This document shows positions 45,642 through 54,056 of a stretch of DNA of 64,000 nt, piece by piece. The position numbers and the translations under genes were made by a program. Each line of letters begins with the position of its first letter. Position 1 is the stretch's first letter. Source of the DNA: Glycomyces harbinensis. Lineage in GTDB: Bacteria > Actinomycetota > Actinomycetes > Mycobacteriales > Micromonosporaceae. The stretch spans positions 303,034 to 367,033 of the forward strand of contig NZ_FNAD01000004.1 of the NCBI RefSeq assembly GCF_900101745.1, written 5' to 3'. The notes under the pieces were generated by a model. The model made no database searches. It saw only the letters and a program-made list of their open reading frames with translations, and was not told the DNA's origin.

Positions 45642-47303
45642 ATGAACACCCGATCCACCGCGCGCACCGCCGCGGCCGCCCTCGCCGGACTCATGGCCGC
45701 AGGTGCCTTCGCGGCACCGGCCGCGGCCCAAGACCCGCTGCCCCGCAACGACTTCACCGGGGACGGCGTCCAGGACCTCGTCGCCGTCCGCAAATCGGAC
45801 GGCGCGCTCGTCCTCTACTCGGACCTGGCTTCCGACGACTTCGGGACCGCCGCCGTCGTCTTCTCCAGCGGCTGGAACCAGATGGACGTCGTCATGGCCG
45901 GCGACCTCACCGGCGACGGCCACTCGGACCTCCTCGCCCGCGACAACAAGAGCGGCACGCTCTACACCTACCCCGGCGACGGCAACGGCGGCTTCGGCAC
46001 GCGCGCTTCGCACGGCACCGGCTGGGGCGCCGTGGAGCTGTTCACCACGGCCGACTTCGACGGCGACGGAGCGGTCGACATCCTCACGACCCGCAAGCAC
46101 GACAACCGCCTGTACGTCAACTTCGGAAGAGGCGACGGCTCCTTCTCCATTCCCACGGCCCAGACCGGCGACTACTCGCGCGTGGACGCCCTCATCGGCG
46201 CCGGCGACCTCGACCTCGACGGCGAAGACGACTTCATGGTGCGGCGCACGCCCCAGTCGGCCGGGAACCAGGGCTACCGGGTCCACTTCAGCGACATCGG
46301 GGTGTCGACGCCGCTCGGCTCCGACTTCTACCTCTGGCCCGAGGAGGACCGCCACTTCAGCCAGGTCACGTTCCTCGGCGACCTCGACGGCGACGAGGAC
46401 ACCGAGCTCGTCGCGGTCGACTCCCGCTCCGGGGAGCTCTACCGCATGTCGATGAGCCGCTTCGGCGCCAACGTCGACGACGTGGCGACCGTCCAGGACT
46501 CCGGCTGGGGCGCGATGCGCCTGCCCGAGGCCGAGACGGACCGCACCTACGACTTCGAGCAGAACGGCACCTCGGACCTGTTCGCCTACACCCCCGACGG
46601 CGGCCTCTACCTCTACCCGCGCGGGTACGACGGCGCCTTCGACCCCCGGATCTTCATGGGCTCCTTCTGGGACGCGAACCTGGTCGAGTCGGCCGGGGAC
46701 CTCACCGGCGACGGCCTCCCCGACTTCCTCGTCCGCGAGACCGACGGTGAGCTGCACATCAGCGAAGGCGACGCCGACACCGTGGGCACCGCCACGAAGG
46801 ACCTCCTCATCGGCACCGGCTGGAACGCCATGAGCGCCGTCGTCTCCGGCGGCGACTTCAACACCGACGGCAAGAACGACCTCCTCGCCCGCGAAGCCTC
46901 CACCGGGAGGCTCTGGCTCTACCCGGGCACCGGGACCGGGGAACTCGGCGCCCGCGTCGTCGTCGGCACCGGCTGGAACGCCATGTCGCTCATCACGGTC
47001 GCCGGCGACCTCGACCACGACGGCGCCGCCGACGTGATCGCCCGCAGGAACTCGGACAACTGCCTCTACTTCTACGGCGGCAAGACCACCGGCGGCCTGA
47101 AGAACGGCGTCAACATCGGCTGCGGCTGGAACGTCATGAACACGATCGCCTCGGTCGGCGACTACAACGCCGACGGGCACGTCGACTGGGCCGCCCGCCG
47201 CGCCTCCGACGGCGCCCTCTACCTGTACCGGGGCAACGGCGCCGGCGGGTTCTCCTCCTACTCGGCGATCGGCTCCGGCTGGAACGGCCTCGAGATCGCC
47301 TGA
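45642..47303 (+). CDS. Secreted FG-GAP/VCBS beta-propeller protein
   Basis: A 553-residue exported protein. The signal peptide ends at AAPAAAQ (about residue 30). The mature part is built of seven blade-like repeats, each with a Ca-binding GDxTGDGxxD motif and a closing GWN/GWG-M block (SGWNQMDVV, TGWGAVEL, SGWGAMRL, TGWNAMSAV, TGWNAMSLI, CGWNVMNTI, SGWNGLEIA). This is the FG-GAP seven-bladed propeller pattern used for binding carbohydrate or protein outside the cell. ATG 45642 has ACAGGAGA. A TATAGT box at 45580-45585 may be the -10. No catalytic domain is visible. Confidence 0.9.
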   Translation: MNTRSTARTAAAALAGLMAAGAFAAPAAAQDPLPRNDFTGDGVQDLVAVRKSDGALVLYSDLASDDFGTAAVVFSSGWNQMDVVMAGDLTGDGHSDLLARDNKSGTLYTYPGDGNGGFGTRASHGTGWGAVELFTTADFDGDGAVDILTTRKHDNRLYVNFGRGDGSFSIPTAQTGDYSRVDALIGAGDLDLDGEDDFMVRRTPQSAGNQGYRVHFSDIGVSTPLGSDFYLWPEEDRHFSQVTFLGDLDGDEDTELVAVDSRSGELYRMSMSRFGANVDDVATVQDSGWGAMRLPEAETDRTYDFEQNGTSDLFAYTPDGGLYLYPRGYDGAFDPRIFMGSFWDANLVESAGDLTGDGLPDFLVRETDGELHISEGDADTVGTATKDLLIGTGWNAMSAVVSGGDFNTDGKNDLLAREASTGRLWLYPGTGTGELGARVVVGTGWNAMSLITVAGDLDHDGAADVIARRNSDNCLYFYGGKTTGGLKNGVNIGCGWNVMNTIASVGDYNADGHVDWAARRASDGALYLYRGNGAGGFSSYSAIGSGWNGLEIA

Positions 47304-47342
47304 CGCCACGACCCGAGAAGGGTCCGGCGACGGCACGTGAAG

Positions 47343-47374
47343 AGGGCGGCCCCGTTCCCACGCGGGGCCGCCCT
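47343..47374. terminator. Bidirectional terminator after the propeller gene
   Basis: A perfect 12-bp stem (47343-47354 with 47363-47374) with an eight-base loop, between convergent genes. The arms repeat the sequence of the deoA terminator. Confidence 0.82.
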
Positions 47375-47395
47375 TCGCCGTCTGCGAGGTCCTGT

Positions 47396-48676
47396 TCAGC
47401 CCTCGCGGTCGGCGCGTTCGACGAGCCAGCCGGCCATGGCGCGGACGCCGTGGCCGATCGCCCGCTCGTCGGGGGAGAAGGTTCCGAAGTGCGGGTACGA
47501 GGTCGAGATGCCGGCGCCGGGCGCCTCGACGCCGAGGTAGGTGAAGGTGCCGGGAAGGTGGTCGAGGAACAGCGCGAAGTCCTCGCCGCTGAACGGGATC
47601 GACCCGTGCAGCACGGTCGCGGCGCCCCGGCCGAGGCTTCGCCTGAGGTACCGCTTGAGCGCGTTGGCCTCCCATTCGGGGACGACCATCGCCGGGAACG
47701 GATCGTCCGGGAAGCTCACGGCCGCATCGCCGTAGGCGCCGGCGATCCGGTCGACGTCGGCGCGGACGTCGGTGTAGCGCTCCTCGGGCCAGCACCGCGA
47801 GACCACCTCGACCTCGACGCGGCCGTCGGCGTCGGGCTCGGCCGCCCGGGCCCGGATGTTCACGAACTCCGCGAGCGGGCCGTCGGGGATCTGGATGTCG
47901 GCGACGATCCGCTCCAGGTCGGCGGGGCCCTCCGGGAGCGACACCGTTGCGAGAGCGCCGATCTCGGCGGCGAGGAGCGCCGCCCGCTCGGCCGCGCCGG
48001 CGCCCGAGACGGTGACCGAGCCGCGGTCCTGGCCGGGGAGCCCGACGCCGGGGTTGACGCCGAACGTGCCGACCGGGAACGGCCCGCAGTGCAGCGCGTG
48101 GATCTCCTCGGGGCGGTCGACCGCGAGGGCGCCGTCGTCGATCATGGCCTGTGCGCCGGTCAGCGTCTCCTCGGCGGGCTGGAAGAAGAAGACGACGGTG
48201 CCGCGCAGCCGGTGCCGCAGCCGCGCGAGCACTTGCGCCACACCGACGCCGATGGCCGTGTGGAGGTCGTGCCCGCACAGGTGGGCGGGGGCGGTGCCGC
48301 CGCCGATCTGGTCCTGGACGGGGACGGCGTCCATGTCGGCCCGGTAGGCCACGGTACGCCCGCGCTTTCGTCCCTTGAGGACGGCCACGACGCCGTGCCC
48401 GCCGACTCCGGTGGTCACCTCGAGCCCTGCGGCGGTGAGCAGTCCGGCGACCACCCCTGCCGTGCGCGCCTCGTCACCGGGCCCGTCGGGGTTGGCGTGC
48501 AGGTCGCGGCGCAGCGCGATGAGGTCGGCGTCGAATTCGTCCGCGACATCGTCGATGTCCCTGGCGCTCAACCCATTCGGGGAGTTCGCGTATGCGGGGG
48601 CGGTGGAGCCGGCGGCTGCGACGGCGACAGCGCCGAGGACGACGCGGCGGGTGACGGGGGCGGTGCGGCGGAGCAT
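47396..48676 (-). CDS. Secreted M20-family amidohydrolase (hippurate/N-acyl hydrolase type)
   Basis: A 426-residue exported hydrolase. The N-terminus has a twin-arginine-like signal (TRRVVLGAVAVAAAG, cleavage near APAYA). Di-zinc residues of the M20D branch are seen: YRADMDAVPV, CGHDLHTAIG, PAEETLTGA (paired Glu) and SGEDFALF. Members remove acyl groups from amino acids. Secreted versions are less common. It is convergent with the propeller gene. Confidence 0.88.
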   Translation of the reverse strand: MLRRTAPVTRRVVLGAVAVAAAGSTAPAYANSPNGLSARDIDDVADEFDADLIALRRDLHANPDGPGDEARTAGVVAGLLTAAGLEVTTGVGGHGVVAVLKGRKRGRTVAYRADMDAVPVQDQIGGGTAPAHLCGHDLHTAIGVGVAQVLARLRHRLRGTVVFFFQPAEETLTGAQAMIDDGALAVDRPEEIHALHCGPFPVGTFGVNPGVGLPGQDRGSVTVSGAGAAERAALLAAEIGALATVSLPEGPADLERIVADIQIPDGPLAEFVNIRARAAEPDADGRVEVEVVSRCWPEERYTDVRADVDRIAGAYGDAAVSFPDDPFPAMVVPEWEANALKRYLRRSLGRGAATVLHGSIPFSGEDFALFLDHLPGTFTYLGVEAPGAGISTSYPHFGTFSPDERAIGHGVRAMAGWLVERADREG

Positions 48677-48839
48677 GTGTCCTCCAGATGGTGGCGGGTG
48701 CCTCCATATTCTGGTTCGGGAAGGGCCCCGGCGCAGTCATGCCAGCCCCCGTATCCGGGCTGCGGTCAGCCCCCGCCGCGGCTCCGAACGAAAAGCGTGC
48801 ACGGCCTCCTATGAGGATCCGGGCGGGTGTCCGCCGGCT

Positions 48840-49610
48840 TCAGGACGCCGCGCGCACCCGGCGCTGGCGGTAGGCCTTCTGGCGGCACGCGGGCCCGCAG
48901 AAGCGGGCGGGCCTGCCGGGGCCCGTCCGGGTGATCGGCGCGCCGCACGAGGCGCAGACGGTCGGCGCGTCGTTACGTTTCCCGGCAGCGGCCCGGCTTT
49001 CATAACGGGAATCTCGGCCGTCGTCCGAGCGGAGCGCATCGATCACGAGCGCGCTCATCGGCGCGAGACCGCCCCGGTCCGGGCGCATGCGCTGGATCGC
49101 GACGCACGCCGTGAAGATCGCCTGCACGCCTTCGGCATCGAGGTCCGCTCGCACCGCTCCGGCCCGCTGCGCCGCCTCCAGCAGGGCCGCGAGCGCCTCG
49201 GCGGACCGCCGCCCCGAGGCCAGGAGGACCGCGCGGGGCCAGCCGTCCTCGGATCCGAGCAGTTCGCACAGGTCCTGGTTGGCGGGCGTCGAGACGACCA
49301 CCTCGGTCACGAAGTCGAAGAAGGCCGCGCCCGGGTCGGGTGCCTCGGCGTACCCGGCGGCCAGGCGCGTCAGCCGCTCGAGCCGCTGCGACAGCACGGC
49401 TTCGAGCAGGGCCTCCTTGGTCGGGAAGTGGCGGTACACGGTGCCCGCGCCGACGCCGGCGCGGCGGGCGATCTCGCCCAGCGACACCCCGGTGCCCTCC
49501 TTCGCGAACGCCGCCTGGGCTGCGGCCAGGACCTTCGCGCGGTTGCGGCGCGCGTCCGCCCGGGGCGCGTCCGCGCCGGTCCGTTCGGCCGGGGCGTTGG
49601 GGCGCTGCAC
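48840..49610 (-). CDS. TetR-family regulator with C-terminal zinc-ribbon-like tail
   Basis: A 256-residue protein. The TetR helix-turn-helix is GVSLGEIARRAGVGAGTVYR followed by HFPTKEALLEAVL. The ligand domain ends near residue 215. The last 40 residues carry a Cys pattern CASCGAPI...FCGPACRQKAYRQRR, a small zinc-ribbon-type motif seen on some actinobacterial regulators. GTG 49610 is chosen; upstream codons have poor coding character. It is divergent from the NmrA-like gene, which it may control. Confidence 0.85.
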   Translation of the reverse strand: MQRPNAPAERTGADAPRADARRNRAKVLAAAQAAFAKEGTGVSLGEIARRAGVGAGTVYRHFPTKEALLEAVLSQRLERLTRLAAGYAEAPDPGAAFFDFVTEVVVSTPANQDLCELLGSEDGWPRAVLLASGRRSAEALAALLEAAQRAGAVRADLDAEGVQAIFTACVAIQRMRPDRGGLAPMSALVIDALRSDDGRDSRYESRAAAGKRNDAPTVCASCGAPITRTGPGRPARFCGPACRQKAYRQRRVRAAS

Positions 49611-49731
49611 GTTACGAATCCTCGATTCCGGAGCTGGACGGGTCGGCGGCCCGGTTCCTATCGTGGCCAAGCGGGTCGACCGACCCGATGCTACCGGCCC
49701 GGTCCCTACCGGGCCACCATGAGAGGACGAC

Positions 49732-50622
49732 ATGACAGGTCACGAAGGCGCCATCCTCGTCACCGGCGCCACCGGCAAGCAGGGCGCCGCCGCCGCCCGC
49801 CATCTGCTCCACGGCGGATGGAAGGTCCGCGCCCTGGTCCGCGACCCCGGCGCCCCCGCGGCCCTCGCTCTGGCCGAGGCCGGAGCCGACCTCGCCCGAG
49901 GCGACTTCGACGACCATGCGAGCCTCACGGCCGCAATGGACGGCGTCCGCGGCGTCTTCGGCGTCCCGCCCGCCACCTTCGGCCCGGACGGCTGGGACGA
50001 GGAGCTCGAGTACACCCGGGGCGCGTCCCTGGTCGACGCCGCCGCGGCGGCCGGGGTCGGGCATTTCGTGTTCGCCTCCATCGCGTCCTTCCCCGGGCAG
50101 CCCTTCCCCGGCACCGACGCCAAGCGCCGCATCGAGGGCCGCGCCGAGGCGAGCGGCATGCGCTGGACCCACCTGCGCCCGGTGCGCTTCATGGAGAACT
50201 ACCTCCTGCGCGAGGGCCCGATCGACGGCATCCACGGCGGCCTCAACCGCCACTTCTTCCGCCCCGACCACCGGATGCAGCTCATCGCGGTCGACGACAT
50301 CGGCGCCTTCGCGGCACTGGCCTTCGCCGACCCCGACCGCTTCCACGGCGCGATCCTGGAACTGGCGGGGGACGAGCTGGCACCCACCGCCGCGGCCGCC
50401 GCGATCACCGCCGCCACGGGTCGCGACGTCCGCTACGGGCAGGTGCCGCGAGCGGAGGCCCGCGCCCTGGGCCCGGCGATCCTGGGCGTGTGGGAGGTCG
50501 TGAACGGCGACCGGTCGTGGAGCGCGGACCTCGCCGCGCTGCGCGTCATCCACCCCGGCCTGCGCACCTTCGACACGTGGCTGAAGGAGGGCGGCGCCGA
50601 CCGGATCGCGGCGCTGCCCTAG
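49732..50622 (+). CDS. NmrA-like NAD(P)-binding oxidoreductase
   Basis: A 296-residue atypical short-chain dehydrogenase. The nucleotide motif is VTGATGKQGAAAARHLL, and VRALVRDPGAPAAL suits NADP. It lacks a YxxxK catalytic pair, as NmrA-type redox sensors and quinone or azo reductase-like proteins do. WTHLRPVRFMENYL is a family marker. A GAGAGGACGAC ribosome site precedes ATG 49732. The substrate is unknown. Confidence 0.88.
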   Translation: MTGHEGAILVTGATGKQGAAAARHLLHGGWKVRALVRDPGAPAALALAEAGADLARGDFDDHASLTAAMDGVRGVFGVPPATFGPDGWDEELEYTRGASLVDAAAAAGVGHFVFASIASFPGQPFPGTDAKRRIEGRAEASGMRWTHLRPVRFMENYLLREGPIDGIHGGLNRHFFRPDHRMQLIAVDDIGAFAALAFADPDRFHGAILELAGDELAPTAAAAAITAATGRDVRYGQVPRAEARALGPAILGVWEVVNGDRSWSADLAALRVIHPGLRTFDTWLKEGGADRIAALP

Positions 50623-50630
50623 CGCGGCGG

Positions 50631-50667
50631 CGGAGGCCGCCGCCTCGAAGGGCGGCGGCGGCCTCCG
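50631..50667 (+). terminator. Hairpin after the NmrA-like gene
   Basis: A 14-bp stem (50631-50644 with 50654-50667) with a nine-base loop starts 8 bp past the stop. Confidence 0.75.
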
Positions 50668-50788
50668 CGTCCGACCGGGTCGTCCTCGCCACACCCGGGG
50701 CGCGGCTCAGGCGCGCCTTCGGCCCTCATGGCGCGTATCACCGCAAATCAGGGGAATGCCCCGCCCGGAGGGCCGGTTGACGCTGTAC

Positions 50789-51490
50789 ATGAGCACTATC
50801 GGATTGATCGGCAGCGGCAACATCGGCAGCGCCATCGCGCGCCTGGCAGTGGCGGCGGGACACGACGTCGTCCTCAGCAACCGGCGAGGCCCCGACTCCC
50901 TGTCCGGACTCGTCGCGGAACTGGGCCCGAGGGCCCGCGCGGCGACCCCTGCGGAGGCCGCCGAGGCGGGCGACATCGTCGTGGTCACCGTCCCGCTGGG
51001 CGCCTACCAGACCGTCCCGGTCGAGCCGCTTCGCGGCAAGGTCGTCATCGACACGAACAACTACTACCCCGAGCGCGACGGGAACATCCCCGAGCTGGAC
51101 GACGAGTCCACGACCACCAGCGAACTGCTCCAGGCGCACCTGCCGGAGTCCTTCGTCGTCAAGGCCTTCAACAACATCTTCTTCCTGCACATCCCCGAGC
51201 TCGCCCGCCCCAGCGGCGACCCCGAGCGGTCGGCGCTCGCGATCGCGGGCGACGAGGAGGCCGCCAAGGCCGCCGTGACGACGCTCCTGGACTCGCTCGG
51301 CTTCGACGCCCACGACGTCGGACCGCTCGCCGAGGGCTGGCGCTACCAGCGGGACACGCCCGCGTACGCGTCGCTGTACTTCGAGCCCGAGCCGTCCGGC
51401 AGCGCCGACGGCATGCCCGGGGCCCGCCGCGCCACCGGCGAGGACATCAAGGAGCAGCTGCAGCTCGCCAAGCGCTACCGCGACATGTAG
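50789..51490 (+). CDS. NADP-binding F420-reductase-like protein
   Basis: A 233-residue dinucleotide-binding protein of the F420-dependent NADP reductase type: GLIGSGNIGSAIARLAVAAG at the N-terminus, LSNRRGPDSL in the NADP-selective position, then TVPLGAYQTVP and VVKAFNNIFFLHI. It may reduce F420 or act on another substrate. ATG 50789 begins the Rossmann strand at the right place. No clear ribosome site is visible. Confidence 0.85.
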   Translation: MSTIGLIGSGNIGSAIARLAVAAGHDVVLSNRRGPDSLSGLVAELGPRARAATPAEAAEAGDIVVVTVPLGAYQTVPVEPLRGKVVIDTNNYYPERDGNIPELDDESTTTSELLQAHLPESFVVKAFNNIFFLHIPELARPSGDPERSALAIAGDEEAAKAAVTTLLDSLGFDAHDVGPLAEGWRYQRDTPAYASLYFEPEPSGSADGMPGARRATGEDIKEQLQLAKRYRDM

Positions 51491-51501
51491 CTCGTCGCGA
51501 C

Positions 51502-51528
51502 GGGGGCCACCGCACAGCGGTGGCCCCC
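51502..51528 (+). terminator. Intrinsic terminator
   Basis: A perfect 12-bp stem (51502-51513 with 51517-51528) with an ACA loop is followed by GATTTCTCTT, a good T-rich tail. Confidence 0.85.
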
Positions 51529-51562
51529 GATTTCTCTTCGCGGCGAAACCTCGACCTCTAAG

Positions 51563-51577
51563 GGAATGGATCATTCC
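51563..51577. promoter_or_regulatory. Candidate operator upstream of the MDMPI-type gene
   Basis: GGAATGGATCATTCC is a perfect inverted repeat (six-base arms around GAT) just upstream of a possible -10, TAAACT (51585-51590). Confidence 0.45.
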
Positions 51578-51645
51578 GTTCTGGTAAACTGAGTGCATCG
51601 GGCCGCCGGAACCTCGGAAGCCCAGCACCCCCGAAGGGAAACGCC

Positions 51646-52236
51646 GTGAACGCCACCACCGAATGGTCGCTGCTGACCGAGGCCCACACCGCCCTCCTCA
51701 ACGCCGTCGAGGGCGTCGGCTCCGGCCAGTGGCACCTGCCCACGCCGTGCGCGGAGTGGACCGTCACCCAGGTCCTCCAGCATGTCGCCGGCGACCAGAT
51801 CGCCTTCGCGTCCGCCATCACCGGTGAGGACGGTCCGAGCGAGAACCCCTTCGCCCCTTCAGGAACGCTCGCCGGCGACCCGGTCGAGCACGTCGCCTCC
51901 GCGATCGGGCGCGCCGCGGCCGCATGGGCCACCGTCGCCGAAGACGCCGCCGACGTGTCGGTCCCGGTGCCGCCGAACCGGCTCGACGCGGTGACCGGCG
52001 TCGGCGCGTGCGCCCTCGACGCGGCCGTGCACGCCTGGGACATCGCGAAGGCGACCGGCCAGGACCAGCCGCTCACCCCCGAGGCGGCGGCCCAGATCCT
52101 GGTGGCCGCGAAGCAGATCGTGGAGCCGCTGCGCGCCTACGGCGCCTATGCCGCCGCGCTCGACCCGCAGGAGGGGGACGACGAGGTCGCCGCACTCCTG
52201 CGCTACCTCGGCCGCGACCCCGAATGGGCCGCCTGA
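51646..52236 (+). CDS. TIGR03086/maleylpyruvate-isomerase-type metal-binding protein
   Basis: A 196-residue helical protein of the DinB/MDMPI fold. Typical features are the start WSLLTEAHTALLNAVEGVGS, the TPCAEWTVTQVLQHVAGDQI segment with a metal-binding His, and DAAVHAWDIAKATGQDQP with a second His. Most members are uncharacterised; some use mycothiol. Starts at GTG 51646 with GAAGGGAA upstream. Confidence 0.85.
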   Translation: MNATTEWSLLTEAHTALLNAVEGVGSGQWHLPTPCAEWTVTQVLQHVAGDQIAFASAITGEDGPSENPFAPSGTLAGDPVEHVASAIGRAAAAWATVAEDAADVSVPVPPNRLDAVTGVGACALDAAVHAWDIAKATGQDQPLTPEAAAQILVAAKQIVEPLRAYGAYAAALDPQEGDDEVAALLRYLGRDPEWAA

Positions 52237-52300
52237 CCGGCCGGCGCCCTGAGCGCCCGGACCGGGCTGGACGGCGTCACCGCCGGTCGGCTGCGGACGC

Positions 52301-52336
52301 GCGGAGGGCCGGCGCCCTCCGGCGCCGGCCCTCCGC
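52301..52336. terminator. Bidirectional terminator
   Basis: A perfect 16-bp stem (52301-52316 with 52321-52336) with a CTCC loop sits between convergent genes. Confidence 0.83.
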
Positions 52337-52362
52337 TCCTCATCCTTCGGTCTTACATGCCG

Positions 52363-53580
52363 CTACCCGGCGAGGAACGCCGTGTTGAGCAACAGGTTCG
52401 GGCTCCCGTTGACTCCGGAGACGGCGTCGGCGACGGCGCCCTCGGTCAGGGCCGTCGCGACCTCGTCCGGGGTCGCCTCGGGGTTGGCCTCTAGGTAGAG
52501 CGCGGCCACGCCCGCGACGTGCGGGGTCGCCATCGAGGTGCCGGAGATCGTGTTCTCGGCGTCGACGCCGTCGATCCACGCGGAGGTGATGCCCACGCCC
52601 GGGGCGAGGATGTCGACGCACTCGCCGAAGTTCGAGAACGAGGCGGCGGCGTCGTCCTCATCGGTGGCGCCCACGGTGATCGCGGTCGGCTCCGAGCCCG
52701 GGGACACGTTGCACGCGTCCTGGCCCTCGTTGCCCGCGGCGATCGCGAAGGTCACGCCCGACTCGACCGCGGCACTGATCGCGTCGTTGAGGGCCTGGCT
52801 GAAGGAACCGCCGAGGCTCATGTTCGCGACGGCCGGGCCGTCGGCGTTCGCGGCGACCCAGTCGATGCCGCCGATGATCGCCGAGTACGAGCCCGAGCCC
52901 TGGCAGTCCAGGACGCGGACGGCGCGGACGGTGACGTCCTTGGCGAGGCCGTACGTGGTGCCGCCGACGGTCCCGGCGACGTGCGTGCCGTGGCCGTGGC
53001 AGTCCGCCGGGTCGGCGTCGTCGTCGATGAAGTCGTAGCCTTCGCCGACGCGGCCGGTGAACTCCTGGTGCTCGGTGTTCAGGCCGGTGTCGAGGATGAA
53101 CGCGTCGACGCCCGTGCCCGACTGCGTGTACTCGTAGGACGCGTCCAGCGGGAGCGCGTCCTGGTCCACGCGGTCGAGGCCCCACGAGGGCGGGTCGGGC
53201 TGGACTTCGGCGATGTGCGCCCACTGGTCCTGCTCGACGTACGCCACGGCGTCGTCGGCGGCCAGTTCGAGGGCTTCGGACTCGGTCATCTCGGCCACGT
53301 AGCCGTCGACCAGCCCGAGCGTGTCCTCCACGTCCACGTCCACGCCGAGGTCGTCGGCGAGTGCGTTGAGGCCCTTGGGCGCCGCGTCGTCGAGGACGAC
53401 GATGTACGAGCCCTCGATGGCGTCGGGGGAGTCGGATCCGATGATGAGGTCCGAGGCGTTCGCGGGCTCGTCTGCCGAGGCGAACGCGGAGGCCGCGATC
53501 AGCGAGCCTCCGGCCGCCGCGCCGGCGATCGCTATCGCGGTCGCCGTGCGCAACCGCCGTTTCGTTCCTGCCGTTGACAC
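52363..53580 (-). CDS. Secreted subtilase (S8 peptidase) 1
   Basis: A 405-residue secreted serine protease: signal peptide (about residues 1-36), inhibitor I9 propeptide (GSYIVVLDD ... AYVEQDQ) and an S8 domain with Asp164 (FILDTGLN), His197 (HGHGTHVAG) and Ser349 (SGTSMATPH). Six residues ahead of the catalytic His is an extra Cys, which may form a disulfide. GTG 53580 has AAGGAG upstream. It is the last and most divergent of three tandem paralogues, with its own promoter. Confidence 0.93.
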   Translation of the reverse strand: MSTAGTKRRLRTATAIAIAGAAAGGSLIAASAFASADEPANASDLIIGSDSPDAIEGSYIVVLDDAAPKGLNALADDLGVDVDVEDTLGLVDGYVAEMTESEALELAADDAVAYVEQDQWAHIAEVQPDPPSWGLDRVDQDALPLDASYEYTQSGTGVDAFILDTGLNTEHQEFTGRVGEGYDFIDDDADPADCHGHGTHVAGTVGGTTYGLAKDVTVRAVRVLDCQGSGSYSAIIGGIDWVAANADGPAVANMSLGGSFSQALNDAISAAVESGVTFAIAAGNEGQDACNVSPGSEPTAITVGATDEDDAAASFSNFGECVDILAPGVGITSAWIDGVDAENTISGTSMATPHVAGVAALYLEANPEATPDEVATALTEGAVADAVSGVNGSPNLLLNTAFLAG

Positions 53581-53877
53581 AGGAGAACTCCTTTGGTTGT
53601 GCCCCAAGGCGTTCGCGGTGCTTGGGCCGCTACCGCCCCGGGGAGGGTGGTGGTTCGGGCCCGGTGCGCTAGGCGGGGGGCGGGCCCGGGCCCGCCGCCG
53701 AGGGGGTTCGGCTGCGGGCCGTCTCGGCCGCCCGGTTCGCGACCGGGCGCCGAGGGGGACCGGCGGGCGGGGGCCGGGCCTGCCGGCCCGGTCCGGCGCG
53801 GACCGGACCCGAAGACCCGGCCCGCATCACCCGTCCGGGCCCAGCGGCCGTTGACGGGCCGTCAGACCCTGCCCAGG

Positions 53878-53906
53878 AGCCTAACCGTTAGAACAAAACG
53901 TGTAAA
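53878..53906 (-). promoter_or_regulatory. Subtilase 1 promoter
   Basis: On the minus strand, TTTACA (53901-53906) and TAGGCT (53878-53883) are 17 bp apart. This implies a leader of about 290 nt before GTG 53580. Confidence 0.6.
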
Positions 53907-53981
53907 GGCCCTGTATTGGATGAACCGATCACTGAATGCCAAATCCTGCCATAGGTCCAAATCGGACAGCTTGGACATGGA

Positions 53982-54016
53982 CTGAGGCCCCCTGCTCACC
54001 GAGCAGGGGGCCTCAG
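53982..54016 (-). terminator. Subtilase 2 terminator
   Basis: A perfect 16-bp stem (53982-53997 with 54001-54016) with an ACC loop lies about 40 bp beyond the subtilase 2 stop. Confidence 0.83.
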
Positions 54017-54056
54017 CCGCGGGGCGGTCGGCTCTCGAGGCCGCCCCGTATCGGGG

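Larger units (their letters stand above)
53581..54056. other. Intergenic region between subtilases 1 and 2
   Basis: About 475 bp without a supported gene. From the low-coordinate side it holds a very GC-rich 290-bp leader of subtilase 1, that gene's promoter (53878-53906), a less GC-rich stretch, and the terminator of subtilase 2. The open frame on the plus strand at 53593-53985 is Arg/Gly/Pro-rich and not credible. Confidence 0.6.

Noticed and set aside
45210..48278. Very long (over 1000 codon) open frame on the minus strand across deoA and the propeller gene
   Set aside because: It is antisense to two well-supported genes, is Arg/Gly/Ala-rich without recognisable domains, and reflects the lack of stops in GC-rich DNA.
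53593..53985. Plus-strand open frame between the subtilases
   Set aside because: It lies antisense to the leader of subtilase 1, has low-complexity composition and includes the promoter region.
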